From the NCBI GenBank assembly GCA_958295855.1, contig OY282383.1, positions 688,481 to 752,480 of the forward strand: a DNA stretch of 64,000 bases. The letters run 5' to 3'. Shown piece after piece: positions 43,120 through 51,991 of this stretch. The stretch's first letter is position 1. Each line of letters starts with the position of its first letter. The notes under the pieces are model-generated. The model was given only the letters and a program-made list of their open reading frames with translations, had not been told where the DNA came from and did no database searches. The translations under genes and the position numbers were made by a program. Source of the DNA: an uncultured Poribacteria bacterium. Its GTDB lineage: Bacteria; Poribacteria; WGA-4E; WGA-3G.

Positions 43120-44013
43120 ATGGGGCATGGAAATTTGAAGATGAAGAAAAACAACAGCGACGCGCGCACTTTAGGAGAAAAAGCGAAGGCAGCGAAACCT
43201 CCTGAATGGATTGACACCATCAAACAAGGAGACTGCATTGAACTGATGTCGGAAATACCGGATCAGTGTATCGATCTGATCGTCACAGATCCGCCTTTTG
43301 CCATCGACTTCAAAGCCACCCGCCACAACTACAACCGAAAAGGAAGTCGCGTCCTTCAAGGTTACAACGAAATTGAAGGCCGCGACTATCTCGCCTTCAC
43401 GCTTGATTGGCTTTCAGCGGCGACGAGAGTGCTAAAAGAGTCTGGCAGCATGTATATCTTCTCCGGTTGGAATCATCTAAAAGACCTCTTGATAGCGATT
43501 GACCTGTGTGAACTTACGACGGTCAATCACCTCATCTGGAAATATCAGTTTGGCGTTGTCACAAAGCGTAAATATGTAACGTCTCATTATCACTGCCTTT
43601 TCCTCTGCAAAAACGACAAGAAACGGCAATTTTATCCTTATTTCCGATTTGATAAGGATGCAAAAACCGAAAATGGCGGATCAGCCCACTACAGAGACAA
43701 AGAGGATGTTTGGGAAATCAAAAGAGAATATTGGCAAGGTGCAGTGAAAACGCCGACAAAGTTGCCCGCTGCACTGATTGAGAAAATCCTCGATTATTCC
43801 AGTCAAAAAGGCGATATTGTTTTGGATCCGTTTTTAGGCTCTGGACAGGTTGCTGTCGTGAGCAAAATGAAGGAACGACATTACATCGGGTTTGAGATCG
43901 TGCCGGCGTACTATGAATTCGCGCGCGACCGGCTTGCGTCCGGGAAATACTTAATTCAGAAAACGGAAACGGAAGAGGAACCTGGCTTGAATTTGTTTTG
44001 TGAGGAGGCGTGA
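43120..44013 (+). CDS. Type II DNA methyltransferase, beta-type motif order
   Basis: 297 residues (the start could be the ATG at 43141). The catalytic motif IV DLIVTDPPFAIDF (near residue 60) comes before the S-adenosylmethionine motif ILDYSSQKGDIVLDPFLGSG (near 235), the order of beta-class N6-adenine or N4-cytosine methylases. The target-recognition part between them contains KYQFGVVTKRKYVTSHYHCL. Specificity cannot be read. It ends eight bases before the ATG of a nuclease-like gene, and AGGAGG for that gene lies within its last codons, so the two are co-translated as a restriction-modification unit. Confidence 0.85.
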   Translation: MGHGNLKMKKNNSDARTLGEKAKAAKPPEWIDTIKQGDCIELMSEIPDQCIDLIVTDPPFAIDFKATRHNYNRKGSRVLQGYNEIEGRDYLAFTLDWLSAATRVLKESGSMYIFSGWNHLKDLLIAIDLCELTTVNHLIWKYQFGVVTKRKYVTSHYHCLFLCKNDKKRQFYPYFRFDKDAKTENGGSAHYRDKEDVWEIKREYWQGAVKTPTKLPAALIEKILDYSSQKGDIVLDPFLGSGQVAVVSKMKERHYIGFEIVPAYYEFARDRLASGKYLIQKTETEEEPGLNLFCEEA

Positions 44014-44020
44014 TTCTATC

Positions 44021-44686
44021 ATGTTAGATCGAAAAATAGTTGACACAGTTGAAAAATTGCAAATCGCTTCGCGAAACATGCCAAAAGTTTGGGATGGCAG
44101 AAGCGCGATTCTTGAGATGAAAGCGGCTGGATCCAGACAGTGGCGGCAGATGGAGTGGATGGGATTTTACTTCGAGTTTTTGTGTCAAACCCATTTTGAA
44201 GGTATAATCAGCATGCCCGGCAAGAGATACGGTAAGACAGAGTTTGACGCATTTCGAGAAATTTCGTGGGATTTTAAGGCGCATGCTGCCAATACAACAA
44301 TCCACAATGTTATTACAAACGATGCAGAAGCGATATCAGACACGATAAGCGATTACGGCTACTACGGAGTGATTCTCGCAATCGGTGAAGTGGATTACAA
44401 TGACGAAGAAAGAACTTTCAAACAATGGCATGATCAGCTGAAAGAGGGAATAAGCCAATATGAAATCAACCGGATAAACAGAGGTGCAATGTCAAGGCGA
44501 CGGAAGACAGCGTTTGTTTTATCGGAGATGCACTTTATCTGTTTTGATGGTGAAACGCTGAGTCAGTGTGGCGGTTCATTCCAGAAAGGTTTTAGAAACG
44601 CCGATGGTAGTCCAAGGCGAGAAAAAATCACGGTAAATATCCAGAAAATTCCCGATGCTGCCCTTGTTGCGACTGAGGGTTTTTAG
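44021..44686 (+). CDS. Putative type II restriction endonuclease
   Basis: 221 residues from the ATG at 44021, with GAGGAGG at 44003-44009. GKTEFDAFREISWDFKAHA has the spaced Asp ... Asp-x-Lys arrangement of PD-(D/E)XK endonucleases. The rest is typically unrecognisable, as for most restriction enzymes. The call depends on its coupling to the methyltransferase. A GTG at 44000 would overlap the methyltransferase stop and is less likely. Confidence 0.65.
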   Translation: MLDRKIVDTVEKLQIASRNMPKVWDGRSAILEMKAAGSRQWRQMEWMGFYFEFLCQTHFEGIISMPGKRYGKTEFDAFREISWDFKAHAANTTIHNVITNDAEAISDTISDYGYYGVILAIGEVDYNDEERTFKQWHDQLKEGISQYEINRINRGAMSRRRKTAFVLSEMHFICFDGETLSQCGGSFQKGFRNADGSPRREKITVNIQKIPDAALVATEGF

Positions 44687-45032
44687 GAAACAGGACTGTA
44701 TCAAATCAACGGTGTTGACTCGTTTTCGTGGATATTTTCTAGAGCGAGTGTTGGCTTGTATGCAACGCCAAAAAAAGATTTGACATTTTCCCAAAAATAT
44801 GGGACAATTAAAGGGTCAGTTGGACAGGAAAAGCATCGCGTGTATCCTTGCACGTGTCCTGTCCACCGAATGCTATCGGTAAACTGGCACTGGCGTACCT
44901 AAAAGAGTGGCTCTCTTTAGTCAACGAAAATTGTCAATATATACGCGCTGTCCTTAATCCTTTTGTAAGGTGTTCCCTCTTGCATTCATTATACTTTCGC
45001 GTGTGGATAGGACCACAAACAAGGAGCAAGAT
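44687..45032. other. Intergenic region before the second Rpn gene
   Basis: Degenerate R3 copy at 44750-44776, then TTGACA with ACAATT 18 bases later (44778 onwards), a weak promoter candidate. AAGGAGCAAGAT at 45021-45032 is the Shine-Dalgarno for the next gene. No coding sequence seen. Confidence 0.55.
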
Positions 45033-45833
45033 ATGGCTCAAGTTGTTCCTTTACGATATGACACGGCTTTTAAGAAGGCACTCAGCCAACCGGAGATTTT
45101 CTGTCAGTTCGCCGAAGATGTTTTAGATATCAAATTCCATACCGATGAGGTGCATCGTGGTTATAAATTCCTCGAACCCGTGGGCCAAGTTGATATTGAA
45201 TACGACCTGTTTGCTGAAGATTCGGAATCTCGAATTGTTGTTGAGATACAGCATGTCAAAGAACGACACTTCTATAATCGGTTCCTATATTATCATATCA
45301 TCAACCTCGTTGAACAGGTAAAAAATAGCAAAGCATATCAGTTCGATCAGACAGTTTACACCATTGTTGTCTTAACGAGTCCTTATCTCGAGAATGAAAT
45401 TGACTTCAGTGTTGCTACCACGGATTTCAACCCGGTCAACGAATTCAGACGCAAAGTCAATGTCTATCCGCATCAACTTGTGTTTGTGGTGCCCCGTATG
45501 GTAAACCATCAGACACCGGCTGGCATCAGAGCGTGGTTGGAGCTCGTGTTGGACTCTTTGGATGGAGAGATAGATGAAAACCGCTATAGTTCCCCAATTT
45601 TCGAGAGGGTGATTGATGCAGTTAAACTTGACAACATCTCGCCCGGGGAACGCCGAGTCCTTAAGGATGAGGAGGCTTGGGAAGATACCCTAATAGATGA
45701 ACATAATCGGGGAAGACAGCAGGAAAAGGTGGCGATTGCACACTCACTCATCAACGAAGGGTTAAGCACCGAGGTCATCGCAAGAACAACAGGCATTCTA
45801 GAAGCAGCAATCGAAAAACTGAGACAATCGTAA
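45033..45833 (+). CDS. Rpn-family PD-(D/E)XK nuclease
   Basis: 266 residues from the ATG at 45033 (AAGGAG upstream); the open frame extends to 44970 without signal. DTAFKKALSQPEIFCQFAED, then GQVDIEYDLFA and SRIVVEIQHVKER give the PD-(D/E)XK nuclease-like core (D...ExQ) of the Rpn/PDDEXK_2 family. It belongs to a different subgroup from those at 5219 and 62705: no in-frame internal ATG with a Shine-Dalgarno and no C-terminal duplicate follow. The C-terminus has a short helical REKVAIA/SLINEGLSTEVIART segment. It is next to, but separate from, the restriction-modification pair. Confidence 0.75.
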   Translation: MAQVVPLRYDTAFKKALSQPEIFCQFAEDVLDIKFHTDEVHRGYKFLEPVGQVDIEYDLFAEDSESRIVVEIQHVKERHFYNRFLYYHIINLVEQVKNSKAYQFDQTVYTIVVLTSPYLENEIDFSVATTDFNPVNEFRRKVNVYPHQLVFVVPRMVNHQTPAGIRAWLELVLDSLDGEIDENRYSSPIFERVIDAVKLDNISPGERRVLKDEEAWEDTLIDEHNRGRQQEKVAIAHSLINEGLSTEVIARTTGILEAAIEKLRQS

Positions 45834-45872
45834 ACGCATGCTAAAAACAACTACACACAACGAGGTAACCCC

Positions 45873-47513
45873 ATGCAAAACAGACCTCCAACTATCGGCG
45901 AATACCTGCTGAAAAAACTAGAAAGCTACGATATTGACCACATCTTTGGCATTCCTGGGGATTACGTTCTGCGGTTCTATCACCTAATTGAGCAAAGCCC
46001 CATTCAACACATCGGCATGACACGGGAAGATGCAGCAGGCTATGCGGCAGATGCCTACGCACGCACAAAAGGTATGGGGGCCGCCTGTGTCACCTATTGC
46101 GTCGGGGGGCTATCAATGGTGAACGCTGTTGCGGGGGCATACGCTGAAAAATCGCCTGTCGTCGTAATTAGCGGCGCACCGGGCATCAAAGAACGCGGGA
46201 AGGATGCACTCCTCCACCATAAAGTCAGAGATTTCCACACACAACAGCGTATCTATGAACAGATAACCGTCGCAACAGCACTGCTTGATGAACCTTTTGC
46301 CGCCTTTAACGAGATCGACAGGGTGCTCGATGCTGTGTATCGATATAAGCGGCCGGGCTACATTGAACTGCCACGGGATATGGTAGATATCCACGGCTCG
46401 CTCTACCAACGTCCCTCTACCGGCGGACACCTCAGCGATCCGGACACGTTGGATGCCGCCGTTGACGATGCCATTGACTACATTAACCACAGCAAAAACC
46501 CCGTGATTCTCGCGGGCGTAGAACTACACAGATTCGGTTATCAAAATAAATTGATTAGACTGGTGGAAGAAAAACGTATTCCTGTAGTCGCAACGCTCCT
46601 CGGCAAATCGGTGATGCCGGAAGCGCATCCGCTCTACTTGGGTATTTATGAAGGCGCGATGGGCAGGGAAGAAATTAGCCAATTTGTTGAGGATTCGGAT
46701 TGTGTTCTCATCCTCGGGGCCTTCATGACCGATGTGAACCTTGGCATCTACACAGCAAACCTTGACCGGGCGCGCTCTATCTATGCCACTTCCGAAAGAA
46801 TCGCAATCCGATACCACACATACGAAGAAGTGATGTTTGGCGATTTTATTGATGGCATCAGCTCCTCGAAACTCCGAAGACGGCGGAAACAGGACTTGGG
46901 ATGGGCATATCCAACGCCACAGCCGTTTGAGGTAGTACCTGACGCACCCTTAACAGTCCTCCGCTTGTTCCAGCATCTCAACGAACTCATTAGCGATGAA
47001 CTGACAGTCATCGCCGATGCCGGCGACAGCCTCTTCGGGGCAGTTGATTTGCGGATACACCAGCACACCAATTTTATCAGTCCTGCCTACTACACTTCAA
47101 TGGGGTTTGCAGTGCCAGCCTCCGTCGGTGCGCAACTCGGTATGTCTAACACCCGGCCCCTTGTTATCGTGGGGGATGGTGCCTTCCAAATGACAGGCAC
47201 CGAACTCTCAACAACCGCACGCTACGGGCTCAATCCGATTATCCTTGTTTTAAACAACCACGGCTACGGCACCGAAAGACACCTCTGCGAAGGCGGTTTT
47301 AACGATATAAGGAACTGGAATTACAGTCGCATCCCAGAATTATTTGGCGAAGGCCGCGGGTTCCACGTCCGAACCGAAGGCGAATTTGACACCGCCATCA
47401 AAGCGGCACTTGCCGATACGCAACACTTTGTCCTGATTGAGGCAGAACTTGACAAGCTAGACACGTCGCCCGCACTAGCTCGGTTAGCAGAACGGATGTC
47501 TGGAAAAATTTAA
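45873..47513 (+). CDS. Thiamine-pyrophosphate 2-oxoacid decarboxylase (indolepyruvate/pyruvate decarboxylase-like)
   Basis: 546 residues. The N-terminal TPP domain has YDIDHIFGIPGDYVL and GMTREDAAGYAADAYAR (catalytic Glu); the C-terminal domain carries the GDG...NN motif, IVGDGAFQMTGTELSTTARY then LVLNNHGYG. This is the indolepyruvate/pyruvate/phenylpyruvate decarboxylase family, giving aldehydes from 2-oxoacids. Substrate cannot be told. ACGAGGTAACC precedes the ATG. It is solitary, 39 bases after an Rpn gene. Confidence 0.85.
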   Translation: MQNRPPTIGEYLLKKLESYDIDHIFGIPGDYVLRFYHLIEQSPIQHIGMTREDAAGYAADAYARTKGMGAACVTYCVGGLSMVNAVAGAYAEKSPVVVISGAPGIKERGKDALLHHKVRDFHTQQRIYEQITVATALLDEPFAAFNEIDRVLDAVYRYKRPGYIELPRDMVDIHGSLYQRPSTGGHLSDPDTLDAAVDDAIDYINHSKNPVILAGVELHRFGYQNKLIRLVEEKRIPVVATLLGKSVMPEAHPLYLGIYEGAMGREEISQFVEDSDCVLILGAFMTDVNLGIYTANLDRARSIYATSERIAIRYHTYEEVMFGDFIDGISSSKLRRRRKQDLGWAYPTPQPFEVVPDAPLTVLRLFQHLNELISDELTVIADAGDSLFGAVDLRIHQHTNFISPAYYTSMGFAVPASVGAQLGMSNTRPLVIVGDGAFQMTGTELSTTARYGLNPIILVLNNHGYGTERHLCEGGFNDIRNWNYSRIPELFGEGRGFHVRTEGEFDTAIKAALADTQHFVLIEAELDKLDTSPALARLAERMSGKI

Positions 47514-47580
47514 ATCTATACGGGGGCGTTGCGCTAGGAATAGATCGAAATCAGCTTTGCAGTGCCCGCCCGTCTTTCTT

Positions 47581-48384
47581 CTACAAGGCCGCAATTTTCT
47601 CCCGCAAAAACCCTGTACAATAAGGCACTTGTTCTTCCGAAAGTCCGTGCAGAACCACTGCGCCATCATAGCCGCTTTCTTTCAACAGACCGAGGTACTG
47701 CTCATAGTCTAGCAACCCTGTACCTGCGGCGAGGTGCCCCGCTTGTCCGTCCCGATCCAAGTCCTTCGCGTGTGCAAGTGCGATGTCGTCTCCCAGTAGT
47801 TCAAACGCTTCGTCAAGGATTTCTCGCATCCGCGGCAGCTCGCCCTTGTGAAAGATATTCGCCCCGTCCATCACTATCTTCAGATAGGGCGATTGCATTT
47901 CGTCAAGGAGGCGGCGCGCCCTCGGTGCGGAATCAATCACATTCGCGACCTCAGGCTCAAGTGCCAGCGTTACACCGAAGTCTTCTGCCACCGCGAGTGC
48001 CTGCCCCATGGATTCAACCAGATCCTGCCACGCGGATTCTGAACTGTTATCAGGGTGAGCACGCCACATGCTGTGTGGGTCGCGGGAGCCGGTGCAGATT
48101 GTAATTACCGAGGTTCCAAGGGGCTCACACTTCTCTGCAACAGAACGTAACATGCGCAACCCGTCGTGTCGCTTCTGGACATCAGGATGGATCATATTGT
48201 AGGTGCCTGAGAGGGCTGAGATGGTCATCTCTCGAGCATCCATCTCCTTACGAATCTCCGCGAGCGGCGGTGCCGATGCAGACACATGATATTGTAAATG
48301 GTGGACACCGTGTGCCACAACGGCATCAAGGTTTGCGGCTAACGTTGCCCGGCGAATCGTGCCTTCCATGAGTCCGACGTGCAT
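47581..48384 (-). CDS. Sugar phosphate isomerase/epimerase (AP endonuclease 2-like TIM barrel)
   Basis: 267 residues. The xylose-isomerase-like TIM barrel shows metal-ligand positions in LALEPEVANVIDSA (Glu), LKIVMDGANIF (Asp/His region), ALAHAKDLDRDG (His) and a final Glu-like region near VVLHGLSEE. These proteins isomerise or epimerise sugars or act on inositol-like compounds. The substrate is unknown. It is convergent with the decarboxylase gene, separated by 67 bases. Two similar proteins at 48725 and 49729 are paralogues of low identity. Confidence 0.82.
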   Translation of the reverse strand: MHVGLMEGTIRRATLAANLDAVVAHGVHHLQYHVSASAPPLAEIRKEMDAREMTISALSGTYNMIHPDVQKRHDGLRMLRSVAEKCEPLGTSVITICTGSRDPHSMWRAHPDNSSESAWQDLVESMGQALAVAEDFGVTLALEPEVANVIDSAPRARRLLDEMQSPYLKIVMDGANIFHKGELPRMREILDEAFELLGDDIALAHAKDLDRDGQAGHLAAGTGLLDYEQYLGLLKESGYDGAVVLHGLSEEQVPYCTGFLREKIAAL

Positions 48385-48724
48385 AAGTCTATCCTATCAA
48401 TCAAAATTTGTATTGTCTGAATCTCGAAAATTGACAACTATACGATGATTATACAACATAAAAAATTAGAGCGCAAGAGAAAAGTGAACTGTCATATTTT
48501 TTTGTAGCCTCGATGTTCTCATCGAGGCCTCTAAACGTAATTGCACTGGGTAATTTTATACCAAACTCGTTTGATTTGTAAGGGCGGTGTTCTGTCTCCG
48601 CCTGTCTCCGTTTGGTATTAGATTGTTTTTTGACATTTTAACGTGTTTATGATACCATGTTTTTCAATAAATTTTATCGGCTGAGGGCCGTGTACCTCAG
48701 CCCAAAAAACATGAAAGGAAAATC
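48385..48724. other. Intergenic region between divergent isomerase genes
   Basis: Contains the palindrome CCTCGATGTTCTCATCGAGG (about 48508-48528), an inverted near-copy of that at about 11836, and an ATACCAAAC ... GTTTGGTAT inverted pair (about 48560-48618) around a GGCGGTGTTCTGTCTCCGCC hairpin. AAAGGAAAATC is the Shine-Dalgarno for the next gene. No coding sequence. Confidence 0.55.
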
Positions 48725-49501
48725 ATGACAAGAATACCGATTGGTTTAGAACTGTTTTCTGTCCGAAATGAGTTGGCAGAGGATGTCCGCGGTACAATAA
48801 AAGCGGTCGCGGAAATGGGTTACGAGGGCGTTGAATTCGCCGGGCCACCGCAACATTCCGCGCAAGAATTGAAAGGGTTGCTTGATGAGTTCGGATTAGT
48901 CTGCTGTGGCTGGCACACGCCGTTCAACCTCGTCCAGGAAGATACCCTTGCCGAAACAATTGAATTTAATAAGGTTTTGGAAAACCGTTATGTCATCATC
49001 CCCGGTATACCGGGTGAACTGCGTCAATCAAGGGAGGATTGGTTGAAGCTAGCGGATTTCTTCAATGGACTCGCTGATAAACTCGCCGCGCACGATATGG
49101 TGACAGGTTATCATAACCATCACGTCGAATTTTCACCCCTCGATGGTGAACTGCCGTGGGACACGTTCTTCGGGAACACGAATGAAGGAGTCGTGATGCA
49201 ACTGGATATGGGCAACGCGCTCTATGGCGGCGCGGATCTCGTTGGCATCCTAAAGAGATACCCTGGCCGCGCTGGCACGGTGCATCTCAAGCCTTACACG
49301 CAATCAGATGGCGAAGCAGGTGGGCACGCCGGCTTCCGGCCCGTTATTGGCGAGGACAGTGTGCCGTGGGACGAGATCTTCCGAGTCTGCGAAACGACCG
49401 GGGACACGAAATGGTATATAGTCGAATATGAAAGTGATGCCTTCCCGCCACTTGAGGCTGTTGAACGCTGTCTAAGCGCGCTAAAGGCGATGGGTAAATA
49501 A
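48725..49501 (+). CDS. Sugar phosphate isomerase/epimerase
   Basis: 258 residues, AP endonuclease 2-like TIM barrel. IGLELFSVRNELAEDVRGTI is the usual start; metal ligands are suggested by GYHNHHVEF, VVMQLDMGNAL and GTVHLKPYTQ, with the final acidic residue in WYIVEYES. AAAGGAAAATC precedes the ATG. Substrate unknown. Such genes are often associated with Gfo/Idh/MocA dehydrogenases in sugar or inositol breakdown; two of these dehydrogenases are in the window at 55420 and 61568. Confidence 0.87.
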   Translation: MTRIPIGLELFSVRNELAEDVRGTIKAVAEMGYEGVEFAGPPQHSAQELKGLLDEFGLVCCGWHTPFNLVQEDTLAETIEFNKVLENRYVIIPGIPGELRQSREDWLKLADFFNGLADKLAAHDMVTGYHNHHVEFSPLDGELPWDTFFGNTNEGVVMQLDMGNALYGGADLVGILKRYPGRAGTVHLKPYTQSDGEAGGHAGFRPVIGEDSVPWDEIFRVCETTGDTKWYIVEYESDAFPPLEAVERCLSALKAMGK

Positions 49502-49728
49502 TTTAGGATTTGCCACGCCACTCGCATGCTGGCGCGCTTTGGAGAGAAGGGTGGCAGGGGAAGAATGGAAGCGCGGAAGGGAGAAAAGAATTGCCCCCCA
49601 ACATTCCAATCTTCCAATCTTCCAATTTCTGGCAGCAAAGGGAAGTATTTTTGGCGTAGCTTGCAAGCCAAAAACTTGCTATGGAAATTGCGTAAGCCCA
49701 ATTATTACGTCCAGGCTGGAGTAAATTC
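49502..49728. repeat. Intergenic stretch with reversed R3 copy
   Basis: TTTTTGGCGTAGCTTGCAAG then CCAAAAACTTGCTATGGAAA (49650-49690) is R3 in reverse orientation. The rest has CATTCCAATCTTCCAATC short tandem wording. GGAGTAAATTC leads to the next ATG. No gene. Confidence 0.7.
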
Positions 49729-50487
49729 ATGAAAACCTATTGTGCAAGCACCCTCCCATTCGCCCATTTCCGTTTGACGGAGTTTGTGGGCGAGTTATCC
49801 CAAGGTGGTGTGTCTGCTATTGAACTCGCCCAAGCCCATTTTTCGGATGTGGCAGCCGAAACTATCGCCCTACTTCGAGAAGAGACCGGGCTCCATTTCA
49901 AATCTTTGCTGAGCACGGTGCGGGTTGACGCTCCACATGGGCTTGATGCGTTAATCTCGATTCTCGACACTGCCCAAAGGCTTTCCATTTCAACGGTTAG
50001 CATCGCGAGTGGTGGAAATGAAACCGCCACCGCTCGCGAGATTGAAACGATTATCGATCATCTCAAAACAATCACCGCAGAAGCACAGGCTCGCAATCTG
50101 ACCCTAGCCCTCTATGCGCACGAAGGGAGCCTCGCTTACAACCTTGAACGCACGCAACAACTCTTCAATGCGATTCCCTCCGAAAACTTTAGCTTTTATT
50201 ACAGTCCGTATCATTTTTATCGCGCCGGAGACGACCCGGTTGTCGCCTTGCGAACTTTGTCAGAGCGGCTATCCAGTGTCTATTTCAACTGTGGTGTCGA
50301 TTCCGCGACAGGAAGCGAGCCGTTCTGGGCACCAGAGATGGATTTTCGAGCCATCTGTAAGGAGATAGAACGTGTCGGCTACGCTGGGGAAATCATGCTT
50401 ATCTATTTAGGGTTGAAGGCGGAAACGCCGCAACCGATTATTGCGGGTGTCTCAAACGCGCTCGCGAAGTTAGAAACCTATTTTTAA
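49729..50487 (+). CDS. Sugar phosphate isomerase/epimerase-like TIM barrel, divergent
   Basis: 252 residues. Barrel strands are recognisable (VSAIELAQAHFSD, ISTVSIASGG, LTLALYAHEGS, FSFYYSPYHFYR), but the usual metal ligands Glu/Asp/His are replaced or displaced: the expected EPE or NHH is YAHEGS and the expected MD is YYSPYH. This suggests a changed or lost metal site. A GGCTGGAG sequence precedes the ATG. Substrate unknown; it lies close behind a canonical relative. Confidence 0.7.
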   Translation: MKTYCASTLPFAHFRLTEFVGELSQGGVSAIELAQAHFSDVAAETIALLREETGLHFKSLLSTVRVDAPHGLDALISILDTAQRLSISTVSIASGGNETATAREIETIIDHLKTITAEAQARNLTLALYAHEGSLAYNLERTQQLFNAIPSENFSFYYSPYHFYRAGDDPVVALRTLSERLSSVYFNCGVDSATGSEPFWAPEMDFRAICKEIERVGYAGEIMLIYLGLKAETPQPIIAGVSNALAKLETYF

Positions 50488-50671
50488 ATGTTCCTTGCGG
50501 AGTACAACAAGTTCCGCTGTTGTTGGTATCCATTGGAAAATCTCATAAGAGAGTTCTGATGTAGTCTGTAGTAAAAGAGGTCTCTTACGAGATTTGTATT
50601 GTGTTCGGTGCCCTAACTTGCGTTCTTTCGGCTTGCAAACCATGCTTATATTGGCTTGCAAGCTGCACCCT

Positions 50672-51919
50672 CTACGAATCCTTTACGCGCGCCAATAGCT
50701 CTGTCATCTCCGCGTGGATCTGTGCCTCAACTGATGGCAACAGTGCTAATCGGTACGGGCCACTGAGTGCATGATTCCTCGGTCCTGCTTCATAACCACC
50801 ACGCAACCCCAATTCGTAATCCTTCTTTGTCGCGACGTAAACCTCACTGCCGTTCGTGTAGCCAAAAACGAATGTGTGCGAGAACGGCGACGTTTCGTCA
50901 ACAAACAACTGATACTCTGCAAAGAGTTCATGCGATACAGAGAGGAAACAGAGCGTATTGCCAACAGCAAACGCACTTATTGGGAAGGGTAAGGTGCGCT
51001 TCTCACCGCTCTTGGCGACTTCTAATAGGGCGACATAGCGTTCGTCATCAGGAAATTCAGCGATTAACTGCTCACATTCCGCAACCGAGGGCGGGGATCG
51101 GAACGGCAAATTAACAAGTACCGAACGCGTCTTAAGCGGTGCAGCAGGAATCTCCTCAGAAGTGCTTAACGCCTGATAGGTTGCAAACGCGAGGGCGAGC
51201 CCAGCAACATCGCATGCGCTGAAGCCACCTCGCAAGGGATACCCGTTGATGTTCGCTGCACATCCTTGCGCGAACATCAAGACGCTGTCAGGTTTCAACG
51301 TCTTGCTTAAAAAATTACGCAGATGTTCAACTGCATAGCCGGGATAATCGGCCCCCATCTCCTCGCTCGACCAGTGGATAATCACCGGATGCGCGGCATG
51401 CGAAAACAACACTGCAATGAGCTGCCCATTTGCATCGTAAGCCCCTAACACGTCAACCCACGGCACGACAGCCCCTTCAGGGTTAGGTGCCATGACAATA
51501 TAGCCTTCATCGTTCATCAGTCGGCGGTTGTAGCCGATTTGGACAGGCGCACGTCCAACCCGCAACGTTGCAGGTTCAAGCGCATCCACTGCATCTTTAA
51601 CCAATTCGGCGAGACAGGTTGCCAACCATGCCTCAGCTTCCTCGGCTATCCACCGGCCATCAACACCGGGGGCATTGTGCGTATGGCTACAGTTAATGAC
51701 AATGTGCTCAGGCGGTATGTCCGTAGCATTGTGGATTGCATCTAGCAGCAGTTTGTTGTACCAGAGCGGAAACTGCCCGTAGTCCGCTGTCACAATAGCG
51801 AGGCGTTTTTCACCATCGGCGAGCACCAACGCGCGCGCATACAACTCAGCGTAAACTTCAGGTCTGTCCTTTATGTCAGTAATCGTAGCCTCCGCCGCGC
51901 CTGCCATTAGGATATTCAT
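50672..51919 (-). CDS. Neutral/alkaline ceramidase-like protein (N-terminal domain family)
   Basis: 415 residues. CSHTHNAPGVDG and LFSHAAHPVIIHW carry the zinc-binding His residues of the neutral ceramidase N-terminal domain, and MFAQGCAANINGYPLRG is the usual next block; DYPGYAVEHL follows. The C-terminal Ig-like domain of classic ceramidases is absent. In environmental bacteria such single-domain forms are common and have unproved substrates (amides, perhaps sphingolipid-like). No signal peptide, so probably cytoplasmic. Orientation opposite to the isomerase. Confidence 0.82.
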   Translation of the reverse strand: MNILMAGAAEATITDIKDRPEVYAELYARALVLADGEKRLAIVTADYGQFPLWYNKLLLDAIHNATDIPPEHIVINCSHTHNAPGVDGRWIAEEAEAWLATCLAELVKDAVDALEPATLRVGRAPVQIGYNRRLMNDEGYIVMAPNPEGAVVPWVDVLGAYDANGQLIAVLFSHAAHPVIIHWSSEEMGADYPGYAVEHLRNFLSKTLKPDSVLMFAQGCAANINGYPLRGGFSACDVAGLALAFATYQALSTSEEIPAAPLKTRSVLVNLPFRSPPSVAECEQLIAEFPDDERYVALLEVAKSGEKRTLPFPISAFAVGNTLCFLSVSHELFAEYQLFVDETSPFSHTFVFGYTNGSEVYVATKKDYELGLRGGYEAGPRNHALSGPYRLALLPSVEAQIHAEMTELLARVKDS

Positions 51920-51991
51920 AAGATGCCTCCTGATTTCCCTTGCTCACAGTAGCAGGCCCGCTCCGCGTGCCGTTGCCTCTTCGTGCTGCAC

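Noticed and set aside
43068..43205. 45-codon frame overlapping the methyltransferase start
   Set aside because: No Shine-Dalgarno, different frame from the clear methyltransferase gene, and no family signal apart from a chance-looking KKRLYVNGAWKFED segment.
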